Source: Kwoniella bestiolae CBS 10118 (taxonomy: Eukaryota > Basidiomycota > Tremellomycetes > Tremellales > Cryptococcaceae). From it: a DNA stretch of 64,000 nucleotides. Of this stretch, positions 11,441-22,767 are shown piece after piece; the first letter of the stretch is position 1; the number at the start of each line of letters is the position of its first letter. The position numbers and the translations under genes are program-made. Location of the stretch: NCBI RefSeq assembly GCF_000512585.2, contig NC_089247.1, forward strand, positions 248,001-312,000, written 5' to 3'. The notes beneath the pieces are model-generated. The model was not told the DNA's origin, ran no database searches, and saw only the letters and a program-made list of their open reading frames with translations.

Positions 11441-13784
11441 CTACCTCCTCTCCCTTAACCTATTCGCCCATTTCTTCTCCTTCCCTCCTCCGAAATTATA
11501 CTGATCCTCCCCCAACCCAAAACCCACACTCCCCTTCCCTCGTAGACTCATTGGCGCAGCCGTATCTGTGTTTTCCTTGGGTCTATTGTGTCTGGTGTCG
11601 AGTGGTGTGCGCTGTCTCGAAGGTGCTTCGGGTGGATCAACCTCAGTGGGTGAAGAGACAGTTGTGGATGGTTTGGACAGCCAGTCATTCTGGAAGGGGT
11701 TGGTGTATCCCTTCTTGGGTTGAGGTTGGTCCCTTGCTTCCCTTCTTGTTCTGATATCAGGAGATAACGACGACGACGAGGAGAACGAGGAAGGCCGATA
11801 AACAGGTTCAGGCCTCTTCAATTCGGCTGTAGGGTCGGAAGGAGAGCTCTTGAGAACGCCTTTCCTTCTGTCACTCTTATCACTGATTTGCCGGCTGACT
11901 TCGGGTCTGTTCTTTGGGTGGCTGGAGGCAGAAGAGGAAGAAGAGGAAGAAGAGTTACCTAACAGGTCGGATATCTCACCATCCAGCGAATCTCGCTTTT
12001 CCTTTTTTGGCGAAGATTGATATGGGAGCAAAGCGGCTGTTGGAATTTCGTGCGTCGAGTGAGATTTGGAGGGTTGGCGCGGTACTGGAGGAATGAGGAG
12101 TTTACCTGGAAATGAAGCCGGGGTCAGGACTGATCACATGACAAGCCTATTTCCGATTGATCTCTTCGAAATGGTCTGACCGACATCTTGCTCAATACCT
12201 TCTTCGAAAAGATCTAAAACTGACGATTCAATACGAACATTACTCACCTGCTCGTGGTTCACCGTTCCTGTTAGAATTGGGGAATGCCCACTTCTGCTCA
12301 TCCCCACCCCCGTTGAAAGCAGGATTCGCATTCGCACCTCCACCCGGACCATTACCCGTACCAATACCATTCCAATCGTCCACCCCCCCATTACCCCACC
12401 CACCTCCACCTCCCTGATGACTAGGCGCAGGTCTAGCAATCGGAATGGAAATATCCGTATGAGCACCCACCCCCGCCCTGTTCCCTCCCTCAGGCGGAAC
12501 ATCCATCGTAACCTTCCGTTGCTGCTGGTGTTCTGATCTATTAAACTGGTCGATCTCCCGATTCGCTTCCTGTACTTTCATCCTCCGCTGATTCTCCAAT
12601 TTCTCCTCCGCTCTGAGCTGTTCATCCAATTTCACCTTGGCTTCAACGTACTTATGCTTGATCGCAGCTTTCTTCATACTTGTATACGTGGAAAACACCG
12701 AATCTCTAAATCCCCTTCCTGTACCTTTCTTGGTCAAGGCAGATTTGAGTGGTCCCCCGGGAGAAGGGGAGGGTCGGAACGAAAATGCAGATTTGGGTTC
12801 GACGCTTCTATCGGTCTCGTCATCACTATACTCCCTCCTCCTTCTGCGCCTATCCCTCCTACGCCTACGACGGGACGGTCTAATAATTCCTCCATCACTA
12901 TACTCGTCTGACCAATCTTCATACTCATCATCACTCTCATACCTCCCCCTCCTACCTCGACCTCCACCCCGCCGACCATGTCCGAAAGCCAAAGCATTAA
13001 ATCGTTGATCATCTTTCATCTCTTTTTTGCGTTTCAGCTCATTCTCCATGTCCTCCTTCTTCCTCTGCTGCTTATCATGTCGCTTCCGTTGAGAATGTCT
13101 GAAGAATAACCAACTTCCCCCTGAGAGTGCTAGGATACCGCAGATGATGAGAGCGAGGAGCTGCCACCATGATAGATTCGTAGTGGCCACTGCCGAGGAG
13201 AGGATGGAAGATTCACTCTCACTCCCTTCTCCGGTATTAGTTGAGGAGACTGCTTTGTTCCCGTTGGATAATGAGGATGGAGAGGCAGAGGACGAGTGGA
13301 TAGTAGTAGTTCGAGTAAATAATGTTGAAGTGGGTGATGAGGCTGATGCTTTCTCATCGGTAGGTTTTGCTTCATCTTCAGAGGTGGAATCTGAACCGGA
13401 ATTATCTTTCGTAGTCTTACTCCCTCGCGTGCTAGTGCTGGTAAACATTTCGAGGTTATTCACCACCGTGGGATTATCAGATCTGGTAGTTCGGATAGAA
13501 GGGGCTGCGCGAGTGGTGGGGTTCGGGTCGAGGTCGTTGAGCGTGGCTGCTCGTCGAGTTGTGGATGTGGCGCTGGGTTGTGGGGATGTCCGAGTGGGTG
13601 TGGAGATGTCTAATGTCAATTGACGTGGTGCGTAGTCGTGTTTGCGATTGTGATCGTGGCGGTGGGCTATATATGATTGTGCTGATGATACATGTTGAGT
13701 CGTCGTTGGGGAATCGCTGATGGCTGAACGTGAATCTATATTCGCTCGATGGAGAGGTGAACGAAGATAGTTGAGGGGTGCCAT
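11441..13784 (-). CDS. Single-span membrane protein with long charged cytoplasmic tail
   Basis: Two exons, 13784-12248 and 12105-11441, separated by a 142-nt phase-1 intron (GTGAGT...TTCCAG). The spliced frame runs straight through (AG|GKLLIPPVPRQPSK). The product is about 734 aa. Residues 1-195 are Ser/Thr-rich (stalk-like). One membrane helix (WWQLLALIICGILALSGGSWLF) follows, then a strongly basic stretch and a helical KR/DE-rich segment (RKRHDKQQRKKEDMENELKR). After that come an Arg/Asp/Tyr-rich low-complexity region, a coiled-coil-like part near EEKLENQRRMKVQEANREI, a Gly/Asn-rich linker and a Ser-rich tail ending NRLRERR. No cleavable signal peptide is visible at the N-terminus, unusual for a Ser/Thr-rich ectodomain. 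It resembles wall-stress-sensor architecture (Mid2/Wsc) only in outline, and no WSC domain is seen. Confidence 0.72.
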
Positions 13785-14024
13785 TTATTCTCATCATGCG
13801 CTTCACTGAAAATTCATCGGTTTGTGGGTTTTGTCGGGTATTTGATTTTCTGATAATTATAAGATAAGCCAAGTTGATTACTGGTTGAATGAATGTCTTT
13901 ATACTCTGATAAACAGGTGTCGAAGCTTGGCAGCTTTTTTAATGATTATACTTTTAATTTGAGGGTGATATGATGAACTACTGAAAACACTTGATATCGA
14001 TGATATGACTAAAAAGATCGTCCT

Positions 14025-14416
14025 TCAGGTTGGTATGTAACCCTCCCTCCCTCCTTTCGAATCAACGCAGTCTAGTCGATACTGCCTTTCATACTGACTG
14101 CCACGAAACACAACCTCATTCCCATTGTGTAGTCCTTTCCCTGCTCCGGTTCTCAAACCAGCTTCAGTAGACCTCAGATAAGTATTGGTAAGACCTTCCT
14201 TTGGCCATACAGGGAAGGGGCTGAATGGAAGCTTCGGAACAAAGGAAGGTCTACTACACTGGGTACCGATTTCCAAACGAGCTTGACTGAACGCTGTAAA
14301 ATCGATGGCTCATAGTGATGGTCGTTGTACAAGGGTTGAACCTTTGTCATCGGAAATACCAAATAGACAAATGATATCCCTATCGCTAATTCCCCTTCTA
14401 TCTCTTGTCCGACCAT
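14025..14416 (-). CDS. Doubtful small gene, N-terminus unresolved
   Basis: A frame ending at 14025 (TAA) reads QARLEIGTQCSRPSFVPKLP, continues with a Pro/Gly-rich segment (FPVWPKEGLTNTYLRSTEAG) and ends with KGGREGYIPT. It looks like genuine protein rather than noise. Upstream, a frame starting at 14416 (MVGQEIEGELAIGISFVYL) contains a hydrophobic stretch. A 44-nt intron (GTACAA...TTCAG, about 14285-14328) would join the two in frame, giving roughly 115 aa, but the donor is weak. I do not recognise a family; a small mitochondrial protein is one guess. Confidence 0.33.
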
Positions 14417-14535
14417 ACTATATACTAATGTGGATTAGATTATATTAGTAGATATTCATGATTTTCATTCAAGATGACCTTCAACCACCAAACGCAAATA
14501 TAGCATAATTCCTTACTTATATCTGATTCTCTTCC

Positions 14536-15795
14536 ATGGTTGACTATCAGAGATACAACCTCGATCTAATCGCATTTCAACAACGATATCCCCTATCCAC
14601 CCTCGAGGCGATCCTATCAACTAGGGAATACTGCGATCCATTCTTTGTTATCGAGGAATTGACACGGCATATCAACCAGAATGGTCAGTCCCAGTGCGAA
14701 GACTCTAGCAAGTGCACCAGACCAGAAACTTATTCTTGGACAACGCTGACCTGTAGCCCCTCACCACAGCCGATCAAAACCCTGTTTTTCAAATCGAATT
14801 TCAACCTCAACTCAGGCGAAAAGCCCAAATCTCAACAGAACAAACCCTCGTCAACGCCCTTCCAACGTACATTGTACCTCACCAACCTCCCTCCCACAAT
14901 TAAGACCTCGCATTTCCATTACATCCTTTCTCATCCTGTACATTTCCAGTCTCAGGGGAGGAGAGGGAGATGTAAGCAGGATCCTGGGATCAGTATGTGA
15001 GTGGCTTCCGATCATATGACAACGAGTTTAAGATACTGGAACCGAACTTCTGAATGGGCTGAGAAGTGGAGCGAGTTATGATCATTGGTCAGTAAAGGAC
15101 GGTGTTGACGAAGACATATCCTTAATAGGGTACAGATATATCATCTACCCGCACCTTCACCCAAGACCAAACCCAGTAGATTGGAATGGCTCAACCGTAG
15201 AATAAATCAATTACTTTGTATAACAGATCCCACAGATAATGATCAGACGATGCCCAATACCAGCCCAAGAAACAGTACCATCAAACCTGTCTGTCCAGCT
15301 TCAAATACACCGCCAGCCTCTGAACATACCCCTACTCCTGCTCCTGCTGGACCGGATGAGATCATCCACACAGAGGACAACGGAAGTAGAGTAGAAGAAC
15401 GCGAGGTCCCAGATCCCGAATCAACATCCCCAGAGCAGCAGGAGGACGATCAGTTGTTGATGAATATCGGTAAGAACGAGTCAGGGGAGGTAAGGACGGT
15501 AGCTTGGATTCATTTTAGGGATGAAGATCATTGTGAGTCCAGGTTCAATGTTCGTCCTCTGTACTAGACATCCGAGCGCCACGCCACGTTCCGTAAGATT
15601 GTAGCTGGTGTCTGTTGTCCATGTCGGGTTGGGATTATTAACGATCTTTCCCTCTCTTTAGTATATCGTGCTAAACACGTCTTACGGTCCATCACCATCG
15701 ATGGCAGGCAGATAGGAATCAAGATTGATAGGTTCAATGGTGGGATTGTTAAGCGGATATGGCGGGGTCATACTGTACCCGCCAAGGTAAAATAG
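14536..15795 (+). CDS. RRM-type RNA-binding protein, function unknown
   Basis: Three exons (14536-14981, 15129-15532, 15662-15795) sum to 984 nt, giving 327 aa with no frame conflict. The N-terminus is unremarkable (MVDYQRYNLDLIAFQQRYPL). The RNP2-like strand is RTLYLTNLPPTIKTSHFHYI. The RNP1 region lies far downstream: VAWIHFRDEDHLYRAKHVLR, followed by SITIDGRQIGIKIDRF. Between them is an acidic, Pro/Ser/Thr-rich insert of about 120 residues, so the RRM is split by a long disordered loop between helix 1 and the central strands. A possible 73-nt intron with a good branch site inside exon 1 (14684-14756) would break the frame to RNP2, so I kept exon 1 whole. The target RNA is unknown. Confidence 0.62.
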
Positions 15796-16298
15796 AAGAA
15801 AAGATCGAATGAAAAGGTCATTTAGGATAAAACCTCTCATCTCGTATTGACCAAAGCACTGTTGGTAGAACCATTCCAAAAGCAGGTAACATAGAGGTAA
15901 CTCATATTCCAAATCAAAAGCATCACGTTCTGCACTGTATGTATTCCGTAACATGAGAAATCTTAGAACCATTCGCCATCGGCACAGTATTGTAGACTAA
16001 TCACAACATATTGCATATCATCTTAACTTACCTGTAATCACACAATATACTTCTTATACTTATCAAATACTATATACTCTTAAAATCGCTCACGCTCAAC
16101 CGTAAAGGGAAAAAATCGAAATGAAAATGAATGACATGTATTGTTTCTCTTCTCCAACAAATGACGAAACCCTTCTTTGTCTCTCTCCCATATCCCTTCA
16201 TCAGATCCCTATGCTAATCATAGCCTACGTCCCATACAAAGTCCTCCCTTCTTCTTAATCCTAACCGATAACCGACAAATCTCGAGCCTAAACCTGAC
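15796..16298. other. Convergent intergenic region
   Basis: Between the stops of the RRM gene (+) and the zinc-cluster factor (-). AT-rich, with several TATAT runs around 16030-16090 that would suit 3' untranslated regions and polyadenylation. The minus-strand open frame at 15682-15972 overlaps the last RRM exon and shows no protein-like pattern. Confidence 0.5.
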
Positions 16299-18390
16299 CT
16301 ACGCCTCCACCTCAACCATAGCATTGCTCAACCTCGACACCGCCTGGAATATCAGTCCCGCCCTCTGTTTCTCCAAACTACTAGCAACAGGTTGAGGAGG
16401 AGAAGGCGTAGAGGGTTGAGGAGTTCCATTCCCATTCGCACTTCCCCCATTCCCATTAGACTGTCCATTCACTCCATTCTCGGCATTTCCATTCCCATTG
16501 TTACTATTCTGCTGCTGATTATTCTGGGTGGAAGACGCAGTAATGACATCCTGAGCCTTTTTGTCCAACACCGCAAAGATCTCTCGCATACTTGCTCTCC
16601 ATGAGTCCCAAACCACACCTACGATATGCTGTTCTATAGCTTCCGATAGACCCGTTCCGGATAACCTCGCACCGTGGATGGTAATTTGGGCGGAAGACCC
16701 AACGGAAGAAGAGATGATAGGTGGATAAGGGAAGGTGAGGATCGTCGTCGTTCGTGATAAGAGGGCTAATTGGGGTAATGTCTGTTGAGGGGATGTCGAA
16801 CAACTAGGACAGACATTCAGGGAATGGAATAGTCGTAGTGATCTTGCTAATGGGGCGAATACCCCAAGTGTCAGAGGAGTGTTGGTACCGGGTTTAGGGT
16901 CGAGGGTGTGCTGTGTGAGAAGAGATAAGATGTGAGGGACGAGTTGTCGATGATTGCATCCTGAGTGAACTGGCGTGGAGTAGTCGGGTATTTGTAATCC
17001 CGTTGGATCGTTGTTGGTATTATCCGTATCATCTTGCATTTGCGTCAAGTTCAATAACGCAAGATGAGGGTCCATCTCGTGTCCTTCTCCCTGTCCATCT
17101 CCACCATGATCACCTTCCACTGCTCCGTCGCCATGTCCACCACCGTTATTCTCGTTCAGAGAGAAGATAGCATCTCGAAGGGCTGAAGTGGTATGTTGGT
17201 CCATATCCGTGTTGGGGAAGGGGTTATCTCCGGCGGAGGGGAAATCGTCGTTGTTATAGTGTACTTGAGGTTCAGGGGGAGGAGGAGCGGTGAAGGGAAG
17301 ATTGTGTACGAATGTTGCAAGGGGAAGATCCGCAAGGTATCCATCGATTGCGACGGATTCAAGCTAAGAGGGATATGAGCTACAGCAGTAGTCGTTATAA
17401 GCTAGCTCACCATCTGATCATCCGACATAGTCTGCATCTCCTCTCCCTCTTCCTCCCCAGTCAAGCCCATATCCATAGCCATCCCCATAGCCATCTTCAT
17501 ATCCATCGCTTCTGATCCGAACGTACTCAGACTCTCCCTCGCACCTAATTTCCTCTTCTTCCCTCCGTGACTTGGTGCACCGTGGCTCATACCGTGCTGC
17601 TGCATTGGATCGAGATGTTGTTGTGCCATCTTCTGATCTTTGGGTACTGTGCGTCGACGTTGTCGCGGGGCGTAAATACAGTTCCATCCTCCTGCTGCAC
17701 ATCGAGTACATGATGGTCTGTCACCGGAGCATTTCTAGGGGAAATATCAGCATATGCGAGCACAGTCCAAAGAGTGTAATGAAGCGCGATGTAGTACTGG
17801 ATAGCAGTGTGGGAGAGGCGAGGCTCACTTGTTTGGCAGCGTGACACAGATCACAAGCTATAATCCCACTTAAGTATGAGCATAGGATCCTACGGTATAC
17901 GAAAGTAGCTACACTCACCCTTCCTTATGCTCGGCGGTCTACCAAAACTCCCAGCTCTAGCATTATCAAAGTCGCTCTCATCGTTGTACTTTGGATCAAA
18001 TTCATTGGGTGTACCTATACTCCCCAATCCCAGATCCAATTCCGGTTCACCTTCCATCCCTCCCATATGTTGATCATGATGATGATGCATATGCGACCCA
18101 TCATCCACCTGTACGGGTATCTCCAACCCATGCACGTTGACATCCACGTTCAACTCGTTCGAGGGATCACCATGGTGGATATGCGACAATCCATCATTGG
18201 AATGATGATCCTCTTTGATATGTGAGAAATCAGGTTGTTGTAATGCATGATGATGGAAGTGATGTTGATGCTCGTCACCCATTGATACACCGTCCAATGA
18301 ACCGAGATGGGCAGACGCAGCTGCTACAGCAGATGCCAACGCATCGTTGTCTGCTTGTTGCTGTGCTGTCTGGAGTGACTGATCATCCAT
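16299..18390 (-). CDS. Zn2Cys6 zinc-cluster transcription factor
   Basis: Nuclear regulator with a Gal4-type binuclear zinc cluster. Four exons (18390-17919, 17857-17829, 17734-17411, 17363-16299) sum to 1890 nt, or 629 aa. The zinc cluster follows an N-terminal His-rich region: ACDLCHAAKQ|KCSGDRPSCTRCAAGGWNC, a complete C-x2-C-x6-C-x6-C-x2-C-x6-C. A basic linker follows (APRQRRRTVPKD), then a Met/Gly-rich and acidic segment. The first CxxC sits alone on a 29-nt exon. The C-terminal half has an ordered region (HRQLVPHILSLLTQHTLDPK ... SLNVCPSCSTSPQQTLPQLA ... IVGVVWDSWRASMREIFAVL) that recalls the AflR-type regulatory region. A Gln/Asn/Gly-rich stretch precedes the end (SRLSNAMVEVEA). Target genes cannot be inferred. 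Confidence 0.87.
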
Positions 18391-19543
18391 CGTGTGTTAT
18401 CGGGTGGTGATGGGTGGTGATGAATGGGTGGTTTGTTTATCTGGACCGATCAAGTGGAGGCTATGGATGAGAGTCAGTGATGTTGATGATGATGGTTGAT
18501 TGATGATAGCTCGGCGTTACAGATGATAAGAGAAAGAGGCAGAAATGTAAACAAAAGAGATAACGATGAAGCACTCGGGAATAGTTGATTCATGGTCTGA
18601 GGCGGTACAAAAGCTACAATTGTTTGCAGAACCCTATGGTCGGGAATAGCGGGAAATGATGATGTGGTGGTTGAAGAGGTGTTGATAAACTCGTTTATGA
18701 GCTGGGATGGTATAGATCAACCTCCGAAAGTCCGCAGGTGTGGCGATGCATCAAATCACCCCGAAACATGCTATAGAACAGAACTCTGCACTCACCGGAT
18801 GGATTTGCAAGCAGAGAGCGAGTGGTGGTGTGGGTGTTGTGGAATGACAGAAGATGAGGGAAGAAGGTGGAATGCGATGTTTGTTGTCATCATGAGTAGT
18901 GGCGAGGTCGACGTTGAAAAAGCTGATTAGCTGACTTGTGCGCTATACAGTGGGACTGCATACGCCACCAAACCAAAGAATTGCCTGTTACGGTAATTTC
19001 AGCTGGCACCATCTAGATCACGGAGATATAGGCGTTATATCGGTGTGGCACTTCCGGGAGTTTGTATTTATGAATGATAAGTGATACATCAATGCATGTC
19101 TGAAAGAACGCATGACATACAAGGTCCACAGGATCCAGACTATCGAGCACAAAGTGAACAACATGAAGCAGCAAGTAAAGGGGGGTGAAGTATGAGCGTA
19201 ACTACTCTGCCATTGAAGCGTATAGACCTGGATACTGCCTTTCTCCTGTCTATCTACACCGAAATGTATACTTAACTAAGCAACGACGGCGAGTTTGACT
19301 GCTAATCGACGGGTCGAGTCATAAACAAAATGTATTTATATATAATCTGTAAGAGGAATCGATATCCCGGACCTCATGGCATGAATACCTAGGATCTCCA
19401 CTCTCGTCAGGACCTGCTCATCCGGCAAGAGTACTAGGGTCGTGTGGGCAATTCACCTGATAACAGTATGACAGCTTCACCAGTCGGATCGAATAAGCCA
19501 AATATGAGACTCCTCGACCATGGATGGGGTTTAGAACAGTGTT
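18391..19543. other. Long intergenic region upstream of the zinc-cluster gene
   Basis: About 1.15 kb without a supportable gene. It includes the promoter and leader of the transcription factor (GATG/TGATGG-rich from 18400 to 18530) and the 3' flank of the small secreted-protein gene. An 88-codon plus-strand frame at 18664-18930 has no splice partner or recognisable pattern. Its length is typical of upstream regions of regulated fungal genes. Confidence 0.5.
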
Positions 19544-19864
19544 CTATCGATTCCCCTGACCCGGCTCAAGTCTTATCGGCTCATACTTCTCCCCCATCTT
19601 AAGAATCCTATCGGTATTCTCCGGCGTCTCCAAAAGAAGATACCACCCATCCTTGGTATAGAACGCATCTTGTCCCTCTGCCGTTCGGACAGGTGCGGTT
19701 GAAGATAATACCCCGAGGACCTGTTCGTGAGGGATGTATTTACTGCTTTTCCCATCTGGGGCGAACAGGGGTGCGCCGGGTAGGTTGGGGTCTGCCATTG
19801 TGGGTTTGGTTTGAAGTGCGATGGAGAGGGATAGGAATGTGCAGAGGAGTGGGTTGAGGATCAT
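19544..19864 (-). CDS. Small secreted or membrane-anchored protein, unknown
   Basis: Single exon of 106 aa. It starts with a hydrophobic N-terminus (NPLLCTFLSLSIALQ) that reads as a signal peptide or anchor. The remaining 85 residues are soluble (DPNLPGAPLFAPDGKSSKYI ... DAFYTKDGWYLLLETPENTD ... MGEKYEPIRLEPG), with no Cys after the signal region. I do not recognise the family. An internal Met (MADPNLPG) could start a cytosolic version. A minus-strand intron in the 5' leader is possible, since AG/GT pairs occur at 19860-19970. Confidence 0.55.
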   Translation of the reverse strand: MILNPLLCTFLSLSIALQTKPTMADPNLPGAPLFAPDGKSSKYIPHEQVLGVLSSTAPVRTAEGQDAFYTKDGWYLLLETPENTDRILKMGEKYEPIRLEPGQGNR

Positions 19865-20215
19865 CCTTCACATAGCTTATTTGTGTTTTTTGGGAAGAGG
19901 GAGAAATGGGGAGTGAGAACGAGAGATATCGCTGGAGATGTGCGAAGTGGTTTTACGTGATTTACCTGTTGGGTTGAAGGCGGTTGCTTAGTCAGCAATC
20001 GTGGGAAAGCTAGATGATGTGCATGAGCTGAATTGCCACCATACGAGTACAAAGATAAAAGTTGGATTTATCAACAATCTACCTATCTCCATCTCTATTC
20101 ATCTTGCTTCATTATCTAACACCGCCATCACCAAGTCATATTGCGGGAACACTGGTCAGCTCACAGTACGACCCCATCTTTCCATCCATAGCTACATCTA
20201 CGCCCATCGCACACC
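19865..20215. promoter_or_regulatory. Divergent promoter (small secreted protein / CWC24)
   Basis: A 350-nt shared upstream region. The half next to CWC24 is C/T-rich, as expected of a basidiomycete leader (CCATCTCTATTCATCTTGC). The open frames on both strands here are not protein-like. Confidence 0.5.
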
Positions 20216-21407
20216 ATGGCAACCCCCCTCGTGCAATTCAAAAAAGGCCCCTCCCGCCGCCCCGTCCAATCCCGTAAACGATCCGCATCCCCTCCTGCAG
20301 AATCTGACGTCCCTTCTTCATCGACATCGGTCGTCCGTCCAGAAAAGAGGAACATCGCCAACCCCCTAGTACAGGGCACAAAGCGACGACGCGATGTGAA
20401 CGAAGAGGTTGTTGATGGTGGATTGGATGATCTAGATTATAGGGCTGATGAGGGCTTGACAAGGAGGGCGGACGAGTTGGCAACCAGGGCAAATGATTGG
20501 GATTTGGAGCAGGACGGGGGGGAGATCCTCAAAGAGAAGAAGTTGAAATTGAATGAGGTGAGTACCGATTCATCCTCAGATACACTAATTGTGTTTGGTT
20601 GTTCAAAGGGAATGTAGCTGACTCATCATGATATGCAGGACGGTGATCTCGACATAGACGACGGTCTCTACCGAGGTTCCTCAAACTACTTACCTACAAT
20701 CAATAAAACCCGTGAAACGCTCAATGCCAAAATGAAGACAGGCCCAATCAAAGCTACGAGTCATGTCCGAACAATCACATTAATGGATTATCAACCAGAC
20801 GTATGTAAGGATTACAAAGAGACGGGATTCTGCGGATACGGCGACTCGTGCAAATTCTTGCATGATCGTGGGGATTATCTGGCGGGGTGGCAGATGGATA
20901 ACCTACCTGAGGGGCAGCAGGCTGCTATAGAGGAGGAAGATGAGGAGGAGGAAGTTCCCTTTGCGTGTTTGATATGTAGATTGCCGTTTAGGAATCCGGT
21001 GGTTACGAAGTGTGGGCATTATTTCTGCATGGAGTGAGTAACTTTCTGATTTGGACCTATCTCAACGCTCGATCTTTTCATTCCCATATCCCTCATGGAG
21101 GGATGGATCTCCTGCCTTTGTTTAGGCCCACCCTTCTTTCTTGTTTGAGTTATATCTGTGTACATGTGCTGACCACTCATCTACCTGTAGTTGCGCTACC
21201 AAAAGATTCATAAAATCACCGAAATGTTACGCCTGTGGTGCACCCACGTCAGGTATATTCAACACTGCCGATAAGATTCTGGCTAAGATGGAAGCTAGGA
21301 ATAAAGCCAAGAGGGAGGCGAAAGGGATTGTGGATGAAGAGCAAGATGATGATGGTGGGATTGAAATTGGTGGTGGAAGTGGAAGCGAGGACGAGGAGGA
21401 TGATTAG
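20216..21407 (+). CDS. CWC24: Pre-mRNA splicing factor Cwc24 (RNF113A orthologue)
   Basis: Spliceosomal protein needed for the first catalytic step, with a CCCH zinc finger and a RING finger. Three exons (20216-20557, 20639-21033, 21191-21407) sum to 954 nt, or 317 aa. The N-terminus MATPLVQFKKGPSRRPVQSR is typical of the family. The CCCH finger is CKDYKETGFCGYGDSCKFLH, preceded by ITLMDYQPDV. The linker YLAGWQMDNLPEG is conserved. The RING reads CLICRLPFRNPVVTKCGHYF, then CMDCATKRF and KCYACGAPTSGIFN. The second intron falls inside the RING between CME and CATKR, and correct splicing restores Asp-Cys. An acidic tail ends the protein. All metal ligands are present. Confidence 0.96.
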
Positions 21408-21604
21408 GTACTAGATAGTTCAGATTTGTACTCCATTGAGAGATGTCATTGTTGTATACTTTGGGTGGATGTACTTGCATATCTGGTCTGAGAGCGGAGA
21501 TATGATTGATATGCAATAAGACGGTGTTGGTGATGCTGGATATATGAGTAATATACAAATGTCTACTGTTCACACTAAGACCCGCTAGAAGAATCCCCTT
21601 CCAC

Positions 21605-22767
21605 CTAATAATCATCATCATCCCCTCCATTGAACAGCCCATTCCTAATTCCCACTTTCCCCTTCCTCGACCTCCCACCTCTGCGCCTATCCTCGTCGTC
21701 CGACTGATCATCCTCGTCTTTCCGTGTAGGTACGAGGGTGGAAGATAAGTTGGATGCCAGACTCAGATCTGAGGGTAAGACGCCTATAGCCAAACGATAC
21801 AGATTAACCCATGTTTTGATCAGATACAAGAGAGGTGTGAAGGGATTTGCTGAGATGAACTCACCGGACTGCTTCAACCTGAATTCCAGCACCTTGGACG
21901 TAAAATGATCTGAATCTCCCAATTCCTCGAATCCTATCAACCTGCAGTAATCCGGATCATAGTTAGCTGACTCATTCGCTTCACCCAATGGATGATAGCG
22001 TGAGAGAGGTGGCATGAGACATGAAATCACTCACCTATCCACCGCTCGTCCATCTACAAAACATATTACACATGGTAGGACCTGCACTGCCATCTTTGTG
22101 ACAAGGAATGGAACGTCGGATACTGACGCTCGGAGGAATAATGTGTGTGGGTGGGAGGGGGCGAGGTCCTGCTCGGACGATGCAGCTGGATCAGCAATCC
22201 ATCATCTTATATGCGCATACTCTGGAAGATGAGATGGTATATAGCGTATAGGGATATACTCACCGATAATTTCTGGTCCATTATCTTACATCTTGAAAAG
22301 TCGTTGTGGAAGAAATGTAATAGACAGTAACGTTCTTTGCTGTGTCGGAGGGACGGGGAAATCAGCTATACACCTATTATAGCATACTTTAAAAGCGTCA
22401 TATGACATTGTATTGAGGTATATGGCCCCTCATCTTTCCGTCAACAGTAACGATCGTATACACCGCCGTATCATAACACACCAAAATCATAGCAACTCAC
22501 GACATCCTCTCAATCAACGACTTCTCATCATTAAACGTGATCACCCGTCCATTATCGCTCTCTTTCAAATCCCTGACCTGCTTGATCTCCCTCTGCAACG
22601 CTTCTATACGTCTTTCTCTGTCGGAAGCCAAGTCGAATCCCGCTTCGTCGAGGGAATCGAGGAGCTCGGAATCAGATAGGGTTGGAGAAGGTGGTGCGCT
22701 GGTAGGAGTGGATGGTCAGCATGGGCTTGCTGAGTATGTATTGAGAGAGGAGAGGAGCTTACCTCAT
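21605..22767 (-). CDS. PLP1: Phosducin-like protein Plp1 (TXNDC9 family)
   Basis: Thioredoxin-fold co-chaperone that works with the CCT chaperonin in tubulin/actin folding. The N-terminus is spread over exons: a 5-nt first coding exon (22767-22763, ATGAG), then exon 22698-22501 (SAPPSPTLSDSELLDSLDEA ... EALQREIKQVRDLKESDNGR). The core reads YCLLHFFHNDFSRCKIMDQK, FLRASVSDVPFLVTKMAVQV and LPCVICFVDGRAVDRLIGFE, matching the family pattern H-F-x-x-x-F-x-R-C-x-I-x-D ... P-F-L ... V-x-P ... G-F-x-x-L. The redox CxxC is absent, as in all phosducin-like proteins. The tail is acidic/basic (DDQSDDEDRRRGGRSRKGKV), stop at 21605. Confidence 0.88.

Noticed and set aside
12637..13623. Long plus-strand open frames across the membrane-protein gene
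   Set aside because: They are antisense to the confirmed exon 13784-12248, and their Leu/Arg/Val-rich composition mirrors low-complexity codons of the real gene.
14684..14756. Intron with good branch site (CTGAC) inside the RRM gene's first exon
   Set aside because: Its 73-nt length would shift the frame and destroy the RNP2-like strand, whereas the unspliced exon sums correctly to 984 nt.
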